Position numbers and translations under genes: made by a program. 64,000 bases of DNA, taken from positions 626,172 through 690,171 of the forward strand of contig NZ_LMFO01000012.1 of the NCBI RefSeq assembly GCF_001426865.1, written 5' to 3'. Of the stretch, positions 35,840 through 45,300 are shown one piece after another; the stretch's first letter is position 1, and each line of letters opens with the position of its first letter. The notes beneath the pieces are model-generated. The model saw only the letters and a list, made by a program, of their open reading frames with translations, made no database searches and was not told where the DNA came from. This DNA comes from Paenibacillus sp. Root52 (GTDB lineage: Bacteria; Bacillota; Bacilli; Paenibacillales; Paenibacillaceae).

Positions 35840-37246
35840 ATGAAGAAGTTCGGTTTTTTGGTACTGTTATTTGTCTTTGGGCTCGTTTTCCCGGGCTATA
35901 GTCATGCAGCAACAGATACGAAAATTATCCTAGATGGGAAAGAGATTGTGCAACCTTCGGATGCCAAAGCGGAAAACATCAACAGCAGTGTGATGGTTCC
36001 AATTCGGGTCATTTCCGAAAGCCTGGGATATGGTGTGGACTGGCAACAGAAGACAAGCACCGTGACTATAAGCAAAGACAACACTGCCATGCAGATGATT
36101 GTTGGACAGAAGACGGCAACGGTGAACGGCAGTAACGTGAACCTGGATGTCCCGCCACTCGTGAAAAATGGTACGACACTTGTTCCGCTCCGATTTGTTG
36201 GTGAACAAATGGGTCTTAAGGTGGGTTGGAACAATACCACGAAGACGGTAACATTAGTTACCCAGAATTCAGGTTCCGGAAACGGAACGACTACTCCCCC
36301 GAACTCCGGCAATAACAGCGGAGATACGCAGGAAGGTCTTGTACTGGTGAACGGCATCAGCTTCAGCGATAACCGCTTCTTAATTGCAACGAGCGGAGAT
36401 ACGAAGCCGAACGTCTTCACGATGACAGGACCGGATCGAATTGTTATCGATCTGCCTAATACGGCATTTGCTGATTCTTTCAGTCAAGGACAAGCTCTTG
36501 ATAGCAATCAGAATGGACAACTTGTTGTGAACGGATACCCAGATGTATCCAAGATTCGTTATTCGTTATACAGCAATACGCCATCAACCGTAAGATTTGT
36601 TATTGATTTGTCAGGTAGCAAAGGTTATGACGTACAGAACGATTCTGGCTTAGTTATCGTTGACTTGAACAAAGAAGGCGCAACACCACAGCCACCAGTA
36701 GGCAACAATGGTAAAAAGGTAGTTGTTGTTGATGCAGGGCACGGTGACCAAGATCCAGGTGCGATCGGCGTAACAGGCAAACGAGAAAAAGACTTTAACT
36801 TAGCAATGGCACTGAAAGTAGAAGCCTTGTTAAAAAAAGAATCGAACATTGACGTTGTGCTGACGCGCAGCGATGATACATTTTTAGCGTTGAAAGAACG
36901 AGTGAGGATCGCTGAAAGTCTGAAAGCAGATATTTTTATCTCTATCCATGCTAACAGTGGACCTGCGGCGGCGAATGGTGTAGAGACATTTTATTCTCGT
37001 GCTACCAGCCAGGCACTAGCAAAAGTAATGCATAAGCATTTATTGCAATCATCAGGGTTGAAGGATCGCGGTGTTAAAACGGCTAGTCTCCATGTAACTC
37101 GCGAAACAACGATGCCCGCTGTTCTGCTGGAAGGTGGATTCCTGAGCAACAAGAGTGACGAAGCAGCACTGTTTACGGAAAGTTTCCAAAATAGTGTAGC
37201 CAAAGGTATCGTTGCAGGGATCAAGGAGTATCTGGGAATCAAATAA
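35840..37246 (+). CDS. N-acetylmuramoyl-L-alanine amidase with CuAO-like and AMIN domains (copy 2)
   Basis: Paralog of the preceding gene with the same layout over 468 residues: signal peptide (cleavage near SHA-ATD), CuAO-like domain (VMVPIRVISESLGYGVDW, GTTLVPLRFVGEQMGLK), a Gly/Asn/Thr-rich linker (about 145-165) longer than in copy 1, AMIN domain and Amidase_3. Metal and catalytic residues: His in VVDAGHGDQDPGA, Glu in REKDFNLAM, His in FISIHANS and Glu in AVLLEGGFLSN. Copy 1 has SIHGN where most of the family, and this copy, have SIHAN. Ribosome binding site AGGGGTGAAGG before ATG 35840. A GerMN lipoprotein gene follows closely and is probably co-transcribed. Confidence 0.94.
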   Translation: MKKFGFLVLLFVFGLVFPGYSHAATDTKIILDGKEIVQPSDAKAENINSSVMVPIRVISESLGYGVDWQQKTSTVTISKDNTAMQMIVGQKTATVNGSNVNLDVPPLVKNGTTLVPLRFVGEQMGLKVGWNNTTKTVTLVTQNSGSGNGTTTPPNSGNNSGDTQEGLVLVNGISFSDNRFLIATSGDTKPNVFTMTGPDRIVIDLPNTAFADSFSQGQALDSNQNGQLVVNGYPDVSKIRYSLYSNTPSTVRFVIDLSGSKGYDVQNDSGLVIVDLNKEGATPQPPVGNNGKKVVVVDAGHGDQDPGAIGVTGKREKDFNLAMALKVEALLKKESNIDVVLTRSDDTFLALKERVRIAESLKADIFISIHANSGPAAANGVETFYSRATSQALAKVMHKHLLQSSGLKDRGVKTASLHVTRETTMPAVLLEGGFLSNKSDEAALFTESFQNSVAKGIVAGIKEYLGIK

Positions 37247-37281
37247 GGGTGAATTCCTTATGTACAGGAGGCGGAGTTAGA

Positions 37282-37971
37282 ATGAACAAAAAATTATGGA
37301 TTGCAGCACTACTAGTAACGGTTATGGCGGTCGCTGCGGGATGTGGAAATAAACCGACAGCCGCTCCACCTCAGACGCAAGGTGCAGGTTCCGAGGATAC
37401 TGTGACAGAAGTGCAAGGTGAGACGGAAATTACTGAACCTACCACTGTAGAGCCAGATGAAACGTCTTCGACACCAACACCAGACACGACTACGTCTGAA
37501 TCAGAAGGTACGAATTCAACAGGGGGTACAAGCCCAAGCTCGGAGAACACAGGAAAAACAGATACTTCGCAAGCGACAGAGAAGAAAACGATCAACGTAT
37601 TCTTCACAGATCCAGAGGAGTTAGAACTGCATGAATCTACGGCAACTGTGACCTATGTGGCAGAAGAAGACAAATATAAGTCTGCTTTTGAAGCATTACA
37701 ACAAAGTACAGATGACACACTCGTTCCACTGTGGTCCAAGGAGATCGAGCTGAAGTCTGTTCAATTCAAGGATGGTGCTCTTACACTGGATATCCACATG
37801 CCGGATACGGCTAGACTTGGTGCTGGTGGAGAAGTGTTCGCCATTGATGCATTGAAAAAAACATTCTTCCAGTTTGATGAAGTGAAAACAGTTGATCTAT
37901 TGGTGGACGGACAACAGTCCGAGAGTTTGATGGGCCATGTGGATTTGGAACATCCAATGACGAAATCTTAA
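37282..37971 (+). CDS. GerMN-domain lipoprotein (GerM-like)
   Basis: A 229-residue lipoprotein: signal peptide with lipobox VAAGCGNK near residues 17-24, an acidic Thr/Ser/Glu-rich linker to about residue 100, and a single GerMN domain (KTINVFFTDPEELELHES to LLVDGQQ). B. subtilis GerM carries two such domains and is needed for sporulation and germination, where it takes part in the forespore channel; this protein has one, like Gmad-type lipoproteins. Start at ATG 37282, behind GGAGGCGG; an in-frame ATG at 37249 precedes the ribosome binding site. The gap to the upstream amidase is 35 bases, so an operon is likely. Confidence 0.88.
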   Translation: MNKKLWIAALLVTVMAVAAGCGNKPTAAPPQTQGAGSEDTVTEVQGETEITEPTTVEPDETSSTPTPDTTTSESEGTNSTGGTSPSSENTGKTDTSQATEKKTINVFFTDPEELELHESTATVTYVAEEDKYKSAFEALQQSTDDTLVPLWSKEIELKSVQFKDGALTLDIHMPDTARLGAGGEVFAIDALKKTFFQFDEVKTVDLLVDGQQSESLMGHVDLEHPMTKS

Positions 37972-37996
37972 TAGAGATCTTCAAATGTTGTTTTAC

Positions 37997-38030
37997 CGTG
38001 TACTCTGCGGAATTTCAGCCGCTTTACACG
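37997..38030 (+). promoter_or_regulatory. Stem-loop just before the SLH gene ribosome binding site
   Basis: CGTGTA (37998-38003) pairs with TACACG (38025-38030), and inner GCGG pairs with CCGC. No T-run follows, so it is not a normal terminator. It ends where the GAGAGAGGGG ribosome binding site begins, and it contains the 14-base motif seen at 35787-35800. Confidence 0.5.
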
Positions 38031-38047
38031 AGAGAGGGGAATCATAG

Positions 38048-40786
38048 GTGACTTTTAAATATAATAATCCATCACACTCTAAAAAAGTAGTTTCAGCCGT
38101 GCTTGCAGGCATGATGGCTCTTAGTGCTGGCGGAGCTGCCTTGGCAGCTGAAGCAACAGATGCTGGGCAGAGCCAGACAACTGCAGTAAGTAATACGGCT
38201 GCACCAACCGGTTTGTTCAGTGATATCAAAGCAGGATATTGGGCTGAAAAACACGTATACAAACTGGCGTACCAAGGAATTCTCCTCGGTGAAAAAGGCT
38301 TATTTCGTCCAGGAGACGCGGTAACGCAACAAGAAGCGGTAACCATGGCCATTCGGTTTATGAATAAACAAAACCAGTTGAATGACAGCTCGGCTGCGGC
38401 ATTACCGACAACTATGGAAGTAGGCAACTACTTCAAGCCTTACGTCGCATTGGCGTTGGAACTGGGATTGATTGATAAATCGGAAGAAGAAGCGGTCGAT
38501 GTGTCCAAAACATCTTGGGGACAGAAGCCTGCTACTCGTGAGTGGATTACGAAGTTACTTATTCGTTCGTTGAACAAGGATGCAGAAGCAAAAGCTCAAA
38601 ATAATCAATCGACAAGCTTTGCCGATAATGCAAGCATCTCTGATGGTAGCAAAGGTTATGTAAACCTAGCAGTTAGTCTAGATCTTGCTAAAGGTGTAGA
38701 TGGAAACAAGTTTAATCCAACAGGCTCTGTTACACGTGCACAACTTGCTACGTTCTTTAGTAGAGGTGAATCGTTGACAGATACAGCTTATCCTAACACA
38801 TACACAGGATATGTTACTGGACTTGAAGAAGGTCGAATTACGATGGTCGTTGATGGTAAGCTGACGACTTTTGCCGTGAACAGCAATACGCCTTATTTCA
38901 CAAAGGACAGTGAAACTCGTTCACCACAAGCGAATGTTCAATTGTATACCAAAGTGCTGGTGGTAGGTTCAGCAGGCAATGCTTCCTATGTGGAAGTAAT
39001 CGATGCAACACCTCAGGTAGAGACAGTAGAAGGAACATTTGCACGTTCGTTGTCAGGTAATAAAATTGGTGTTTTCGTTGGTGAAAACTACGAGACGTTT
39101 GGATACGATGAATCAACAGCATTCATTGATCAGAACGGAACAGCAATTAAATTATCGGATATTACAGCGGATAGTACCATTGAAGTGCAACGTGAGACTT
39201 TCTCCGCTGACAAAAAGACAGTGGTTATCCGTGTCAAATCAGGCATTATTAACAAAAGTGATACTGGAGTGATCGCTGAAGTCGTGACATCTGGTAAAAC
39301 GATCAAGCTGGTTACTACTGCAGGAACAACAGAGCAGTACACGTATAGTGACAGTCTTATGATTCGTTATCAGGATCGGATTCTGACGCTAGCTGAGCTT
39401 AAGCCGGGAAGTGCTGTGAAATATACGGTGAGAGATAGCGTTTTACAAACGATTGAATTGTCACAGGGTGTGGAGCAGTCTGTTCGAGGCACACTGGTGG
39501 AAATTGGTGGTAATCAGTCTACATTGACATTCAAGCGTGAAGGTGGCTCCCTTGAAGCTAAGCTGCTGGTTGAGAAACCGGAAGTTGTCATTAACGGAAT
39601 ACAGGATGCTTCATTAAATGATCTGATCACAGATGCAACAAATGGAGATCAAGTAGAGTTAACACTGAACGCTGAAGATCGTGTGACACGTATCCAGGTC
39701 ATTGGCCGCCAAATGGAACCGATGAATGGTGCATCTGTCGTATCTTATAACGCAAAAACCAAAGTACTTACTGTGCTGGATAGCAACAAAAAACCGTTCG
39801 TATTTACATTGGATGAAAAAACAAAGTTGGATTATAATTCGACAAAGCCAACCATGGCAGGTCTAGAGTCTCTACTAAGCGAAGGACGCAAGCTGGATCT
39901 TACGTATGTGGGTACTCGTGCGCTTTCCGTTAAGGTTGTTTACAAGTATGAGGGTACCATTAGCAATATTGATACTTCCAACCGAAAAATTAGCTTGTTG
40001 TCTGGTAATCAGACAGTCACCGTTCCTTATACAATCGCTCCTACAGTGGAAATGTATAATAAGTCTGGTGCAAGTCTCGCAGATTTGAAAATTGGCGACA
40101 ACGTTACAATCACGTTGGGCGCGAACCAGGATTATATCCAAAAGGTAGCGTTGAAATCCGTTGCTCAATTCGAAATTACGGGTATTGAAACGAATGGTCG
40201 TATTCGTGTAAAATCAGATTTGCTGACAAGTCAATTTTACTTTGATCAAGCGACGCTGACTGGAGAAAGCGGTCAGACGTTAACTGCTTCACAATTGACA
40301 GTAGGAAACTTGATCAACGTTACGTTTGAAGGAATTACTCCGAAAGCTGTTCAGGTTGTGAAACGTACACTCGCTGAGGTCACTTCAGTTGATGCAACTT
40401 CAGTTACACTGAAACTATTCAACGGTCAGTCCGAGACAGTTCCGGTTAGTGGCCCCGTCAAAGTAATTAAATCAGGTTCTACTTTAACGACACTGGGAAG
40501 TCTTACTGTGGGTGATCGAGTCGAAATGACGAAGGATACGGATAACTCCACTCGTTTCAGAGTGATGACAATCCTGAGCAAACAGTTCTGGTCTTACGAT
40601 GGCGTAGGGAACCAAATTCTGGTGAAGCGTGAGACAACTACGGATACTAACTATCGTTTTGCACTGGGTACAGGAGTATATGTTCACCAGAGCGACAACA
40701 CTTTAAGCGTGCAATCTCTCAGAGATAATGATAATATTGTATTGTATCTCCTGAACAACATCGTGATGGAGATCCAAAAACAGTAA
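38048..40786 (+). CDS. S-layer homology (SLH) domain protein with long beta-repeat array
   Basis: A 912-residue secreted protein. Starts at GTG 38048, 8 bases behind GAGAGAGGGG. Signal peptide ends near AALA-AEA (about 36). Residues about 55-245 hold SLH modules (FSDIKAGYWAEKHVYKLAYQ, GLFRPGDAVTQQEAVTMAIR, and KFNPTGSVTRAQLATFFSR) that anchor to pyruvylated wall polymer. From about 255 to the end come eight or nine degenerate repeats of about 70 residues, each opening with a G-x-I/V-x-x-I-like strand, for example EGTISNIDTSNRKISLLSG, TGVIAEVVTSGKTIKLVTT and LAEVTSVDATSVTLKLFNG. No enzyme motif. Likely a structural surface protein. Confidence 0.9.
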   Translation: MTFKYNNPSHSKKVVSAVLAGMMALSAGGAALAAEATDAGQSQTTAVSNTAAPTGLFSDIKAGYWAEKHVYKLAYQGILLGEKGLFRPGDAVTQQEAVTMAIRFMNKQNQLNDSSAAALPTTMEVGNYFKPYVALALELGLIDKSEEEAVDVSKTSWGQKPATREWITKLLIRSLNKDAEAKAQNNQSTSFADNASISDGSKGYVNLAVSLDLAKGVDGNKFNPTGSVTRAQLATFFSRGESLTDTAYPNTYTGYVTGLEEGRITMVVDGKLTTFAVNSNTPYFTKDSETRSPQANVQLYTKVLVVGSAGNASYVEVIDATPQVETVEGTFARSLSGNKIGVFVGENYETFGYDESTAFIDQNGTAIKLSDITADSTIEVQRETFSADKKTVVIRVKSGIINKSDTGVIAEVVTSGKTIKLVTTAGTTEQYTYSDSLMIRYQDRILTLAELKPGSAVKYTVRDSVLQTIELSQGVEQSVRGTLVEIGGNQSTLTFKREGGSLEAKLLVEKPEVVINGIQDASLNDLITDATNGDQVELTLNAEDRVTRIQVIGRQMEPMNGASVVSYNAKTKVLTVLDSNKKPFVFTLDEKTKLDYNSTKPTMAGLESLLSEGRKLDLTYVGTRALSVKVVYKYEGTISNIDTSNRKISLLSGNQTVTVPYTIAPTVEMYNKSGASLADLKIGDNVTITLGANQDYIQKVALKSVAQFEITGIETNGRIRVKSDLLTSQFYFDQATLTGESGQTLTASQLTVGNLINVTFEGITPKAVQVVKRTLAEVTSVDATSVTLKLFNGQSETVPVSGPVKVIKSGSTLTTLGSLTVGDRVEMTKDTDNSTRFRVMTILSKQFWSYDGVGNQILVKRETTTDTNYRFALGTGVYVHQSDNTLSVQSLRDNDNIVLYLLNNIVMEIQKQ

Positions 40787-40812
40787 TCGTTTCTTTTCGA
40801 GGATCAAAGAAT

Positions 40813-40858
40813 GACCGTCTTGATGCGGGATCTTTCCCGCATCAGGACGTTTTTTTTG
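40813..40858 (+). terminator. Intrinsic terminator after the SLH gene
   Basis: GACCGTCTTGATGCGGGA, loop TCTT, then TCCCGCATCAGGACGT and TTTTTTT. Confidence 0.92.
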
Positions 40859-40946
40859 CAAGCTTTTGTGTCCTCGTAAAGTACTCGAAATAAGTTTGGA
40901 AGTAAGGCTCCACCATGTGTGGTGATTCTGTGGGAGGTAGCTCTTC

Positions 40947-41642
40947 ATGAATGCAGCGACAGTTAGGCACATACTCGATACGATGGAATCGATGTTTCCT
41001 GATGCACATTGCGAATTAAATCACAGCAATGCGTTTGAATTGACGGTAGCTGTCCTATTGTCGGCCCAATGCACTGACGAAACAGTAAACAAGGTAACCG
41101 CAGACTTGTTTCAAAAGTATACGAGCCCTGCTGATTATCTGGCGGTTCCTATAGAGGAATTGGAACAGGATATTCGGCGAATCGGCCTGTATCGGAACAA
41201 GGCCAAGCATATTCAGAACATGTGCCGTATTTTAATAGAGCAGTATGGCGGTGATGTACCGCAGGAACATGATCAGCTTGTGACGCTACCAGGGGTCGGA
41301 CGGAAAACCGCAAACGTTGTTGTTTCTAATGCGTTTGGTGTTCCTGCCATTGCGGTGGATACGCATGTAGAACGTGTATCCAAACGGCTAGGACTAGCTG
41401 GATGGGATGACTCTGTTCTTGAAGTCGAGAAAAAATTGATGAAGCGCGTACCCCGAGATGAGTGGACGTTGACCCATCACCGGATCATCTTTTTTGGACG
41501 CTACCATTGTAAGGCTCAGAACCCAGCGTGCCATATCTGCCCTCTGCTGGATATATGCAGGGAAGGGAAAAAGCGTATGAAAACGTCCCAAATCAGGAAA
41601 GATAAGGAACGTAGTAGTACCCCTAAACGAAAAATAAATTAA
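40947..41642 (+). CDS. nth: Endonuclease III
   Basis: DNA glycosylase/AP lyase for oxidised pyrimidines in base excision repair. The 231 residues contain the helix-hairpin-helix LPGVGRKTANVVVSNAFG with the catalytic Lys, the catalytic Asp in VDTHVERVSKRLG, and the [4Fe-4S] loop CKAQNPACHICPLLDIC with C-x6-C-x2-C-x5-C spacing. A basic tail of about 20 residues extends past the cluster. In B. subtilis nth directly follows dnaD; here it is 26 kb away. Confidence 0.97.
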   Translation: MNAATVRHILDTMESMFPDAHCELNHSNAFELTVAVLLSAQCTDETVNKVTADLFQKYTSPADYLAVPIEELEQDIRRIGLYRNKAKHIQNMCRILIEQYGGDVPQEHDQLVTLPGVGRKTANVVVSNAFGVPAIAVDTHVERVSKRLGLAGWDDSVLEVEKKLMKRVPRDEWTLTHHRIIFFGRYHCKAQNPACHICPLLDICREGKKRMKTSQIRKDKERSSTPKRKIN

Positions 41643-41665
41643 TGATTAGAAGAGGATGAGTAACG

Positions 41666-41938
41666 ATGAAATGCATTTCCGTTTACACTGACAATTTTGA
41701 AGCCTTCTCCGATATTTTTGAGCAAGTTGTGGAGCAAGAAATGGCTGAAAATGAAGAAAAAGAAGTAGAAGGTATCACTGTAAGTCATTCTGGCGATGTG
41801 CCTGAGCATTATTTGGAGCGCATGTCCACAAAACCAGAAGTTGTAGTTATGAGAGACAAAGGAAGAAATATTACAATTCTTCAGCATGGACAAGTATTTG
41901 AAATCTTGTTGCCTACAATGGAGAACGCGGTTTCTTAA
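41666..41938 (+). CDS. Small acidic protein of unknown function
   Basis: A 90-residue soluble protein (MKCISVYTDNFEAFSDIFEQ at the start; YLERMSTKPEVVVMRDKGRN later) with a highly charged middle. Ribosome binding site GAGGATGAG before ATG 41666, 24 bases after nth, so probably in the nth transcript. The beta-alpha pattern and single Cys at position 3 do not match a family I can name. A terminator lies at 42041-42070. Confidence 0.7.
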   Translation: MKCISVYTDNFEAFSDIFEQVVEQEMAENEEKEVEGITVSHSGDVPEHYLERMSTKPEVVVMRDKGRNITILQHGQVFEILLPTMENAVS

Positions 41939-42040
41939 TTTTACACCTATACCCATGGATATGTTGCATCTATGTTGGCATGCTCATTACGAAGCAATAC
42001 CGCATACTAAAGGTGCAGCATGTTCGTGAAGTACCATCGA

Positions 42041-42070
42041 TAAAACCGATATATTCGGTTTTATTTTTTT
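42041..42070 (+). terminator. Terminator after the nth unit
   Basis: TAAAACCGA pairs with TCGGTTTTA around a short loop, then TTTTTTT. Confidence 0.8.
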
Positions 42071-42205
42071 ATATATATGGAATTCATTATAGGTTGAGCC
42101 GGCAGGATCTGTAGAGCATGGTAGATGTTTTGTCTGTGCGTTAATACATAGAAATCGTTCAAATTCGCACGAGGTAATGTTAAAATGGGACTATTATAAA
42201 TGCGA

Positions 42206-42297
42206 GTTCAAAAAGAATCCAACTTTAATGCTGAAAACGCTGAGTAAGTATGTGATTTTTTCTTTTATAATCCAATGGGACTTTTTGAACAACTTCT
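42206..42297. repeat. Copy B of the dispersed intergenic repeat with inverted ends
   Basis: Starts GTTCAAAAAGAATCC (42206-42220) and ends GGGACTTTTTGAACAACTTCT (42277-42297, 21 bases listed by ends only). Its ends are inverted copies of each other. Length about 92 bases, near that of copy A at 23449-23539. Confidence 0.5.
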
Positions 42298-42358
42298 ATA
42301 AGAGAAAGGCATTATCACGAATGATGCCAATTTGAGGAGCCAGGGGGAAAGGCCAGTC

Positions 42359-45300
42359 ATGACGAAAACAGATTATCCAGTAGAGATGGCTAAACCTCTG
42401 CTTCCACTGCGAGAGGCAATGGAGCAGGCGAGAGACCATACGGCAGTACAGGCTATAACAGATCTGATCCGCAAGGCGGAAATGAAGCAATTGACCATCG
42501 CATTCTGCGGGCACTTCTCAGCCGGTAAGTCTAGTCTGATTAATAGCTTGTGTGGTAAACGGGTACTGCCTTCAAGTCCTGTGCCTACAAGTGCTAACGT
42601 CGTATCAATCCGTAATGGTGCACCGCGAGCGATTATTCATACGACGGATCACGAAAGCGCTGACAATGCATCAGGCGTGGGCAGTACGCTGGAGGTTTCC
42701 CCTGAGCAGTTAGAAGCGTATTGCAAAAATGGTGGCGCATATCGTTCGATTGAAGTATGGGATGATATTCCCTTGCTAAAAAATGATGCAGTACTGTTAG
42801 ATACACCTGGTGTGGATTCAACAGATCGAGGTCATGGATTGGCGACACATTCAGCACTTCATTTAGCTGACGTGGTGTTCTATGTGATGGATTATAATCA
42901 TGTGCAATCAGAGAGCAACTTGTCATTTGCTAAAAGTTTGTCGGATTGGGGCAAACCGTTGTTCTTGATCGTGAATCAGATTGATAAGCATCGAGAAAAA
43001 GAGCTTTCGTTTGATACGTATATTGAAGGTGTTGAAACGATCTTTAATGCTTGGGAAGTTCGATATGATGGGCTACTGTTCACATCACTTCGAGACAAGG
43101 ATCACCGCTACAACCAGTGGAAGCAGATTCCTGAGCTTATTGAACATATGTTGGAACATAAAGAGGGTCTGATCCAGCATAGTTTGGTGAGTTCCGCTAG
43201 TCATGTGACAGAACAACATTTAGAGCGGCGAGCAGAAGAACGAGAAGAGGAAGAAGCGAGTTTACTTGAGGAAATCGGTGGGCCGGAAGGCTTGGAGAGA
43301 TTGGAGCATGAGCTAGCGGCAATTCAGCAAGAAGAAGCTGAGCTTCGTTCCAAGCCCTCACGGGAACGAGAGAAGTTTCGGGCAGAACTTGAACCTCTTC
43401 TGGCCAATGCCAATCTCACACCAGCAGATATCCGTACGTCGGCAGGTGCATTTCTGGAAAGTCGCAAACCTGGATTCCGGGTGGGACTCCTATTTTCGGG
43501 CGGCAAAACGGAGCAGGAGAAACAACGCCGAGCGACAGAGCTTGCTGGATTGCTGCAAGACCAAGTTCAAGGACAAGTGGAGGTTCATATCCGCACGATG
43601 CTTAGACAGCTAGGTGAATCTCATCATCTCTGGGGAGCTGGGTGGGAACAAGCGCTGAATGCAGAGCTTCCTGTCGTGGATGAGGCTTTGCTTGAGATGA
43701 AACGAAGTGCAAGTGCAGAGTTGTCTCCTGAGTATATACTTCAATATAGCAAAGAGTTGCGAGGCGAGATTGAGGCTCGCTACCGCAAGTCGGCCATGAT
43801 GCTGGTCGACCGCATGCTTGAAGCGCTGAGCGCGCAAGGCGAAGCCGCGCTTCAAGCGCTGGACGCCAGCCGCACAGCGTTGCTGGCGCAATCCGCTGCG
43901 GCGACGCGCTACACTGCGCTTCAGCGCGCCGCCGCAGCGGAGGCAGCAGGGCTGCGAAGCCTGCTGCCTCCTGCGGGCTCCCTCCCCTCCGAGCTATTGC
44001 CGGAGGTGCGGAGCCCGCAAGTGCCCGCGCACGAGCCGCCGAGCGAAGCTCCCGGCTCGCACACGGGCACCACGCCTGTGGCTGCGCAGCCACAGGCAAC
44101 GCCGCCGCGCACAGCAGCAGCGGCGCAAGGGCACCCGGCGGCTGGCGCTGAGCGTCGCCGGCGCCTGGACGCAGCGGCGGCACGGCTGGAAGCCGCCGCT
44201 GCGGTGGTAGAGCCGTACCCCGCCATGGGGTCGGCGGTACGGGATCTGCGTGCACGCGCGGCTTCGCTTGCCGGCGGCACGTTTACACTCGCGCTGTTCG
44301 GTGCGTTCAGCGCAGGTAAGTCCTCCTTCGCCAACGCTTTGCTCGGCGAAGCTATCTTACCGGTCTCGCCGCACCCAACAACAGCGGCGATTAACCGCAT
44401 TATGGCTCCGTCCGGTGGAGCGGAGCATGGCACTGCCCGAGTCCGGATGAAGACTCGGAATGCTTTCCAAGAGGATCTTGCATATTCATTCCGTTTGCTT
44501 GGCTTGGGTGAGCCTGAAGCCGATTGGCAGAAACGCGTCAAATCGCTATCGCCTCAAGATATACATCCAGCAGGAAGACCTCATTATAGCTTTTTGCAGG
44601 CGGCTGCGGCTGGTTGGGAGGATACTGCGGATCAATTAGGTCAAGATGTGTTAGTTGATCTGGCCGGTTATCGTAACTTTGTGGCAAATGAACGGAAGTC
44701 CTGCTTTGTTGATAGCATAGACCTCTACTATAGTTGTGCAGTTACGGAGCAAGGCATTGTCCTGGTGGATACGCCAGGAGCTGACTCGGTGAATGCCCGA
44801 CATACCGGAGTAACGTTTAATTATATGAAGAATGCGGATGCGCTTATATTTGTAACGTATTATAACCATGCCTTCTCACAGGGAGATCGACAATTCCTGA
44901 CTCAATTAGGCCGGGTGAAGGACAGCTCAGCAATGGATCAGATGTTCTTTGTTGTGAATGCGAGTGATCTTTCTTCATCAGAAGAGGAATTGGAACAAGT
45001 TCTGGATCATGTGAGTACCCAGCTTCGTACCAATGGAATTCGTTCCCCTCGATTATTCCCGGTGTCCAGCTTGCTTGCGATGGATGGTAAGAGCACCGGT
45101 AATGCTGAGTTGCTTCAGCAATCGGGCTTCACGCGGTTTGAAGAAGAATTCAATCGCTTCGCTGGTAGAGAGCTTGCCGATCTTGCCGTTCACGGAGCAG
45201 CGGAAGAATTGACCCGTGTAGTGCAGCGATTGAAGCAGAGAGCAGAGGATGCGGTGCAAGGTGAAGAGGTATTAGAGCAGCGTCGCCTGGAGCTGAATGC

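Larger units (their letters stand above)
41939..42358 (+). other. Non-coding stretch before the dynamin gene
   Basis: About 420 bases holding the terminator at 42041-42070 and repeat copy B at 42206-42297. The rest is A/T rich with no clear promoter or RNA signature. Confidence 0.6.

Noticed and set aside
43602..44541. Long antisense frames of 206 and 217 codons inside the dynamin gene
   Set aside because: They lie in the GC-rich linker, where stop codons are rare in every frame. Their translations are Ala/Arg/Pro-rich with no family features or ribosome binding sites.
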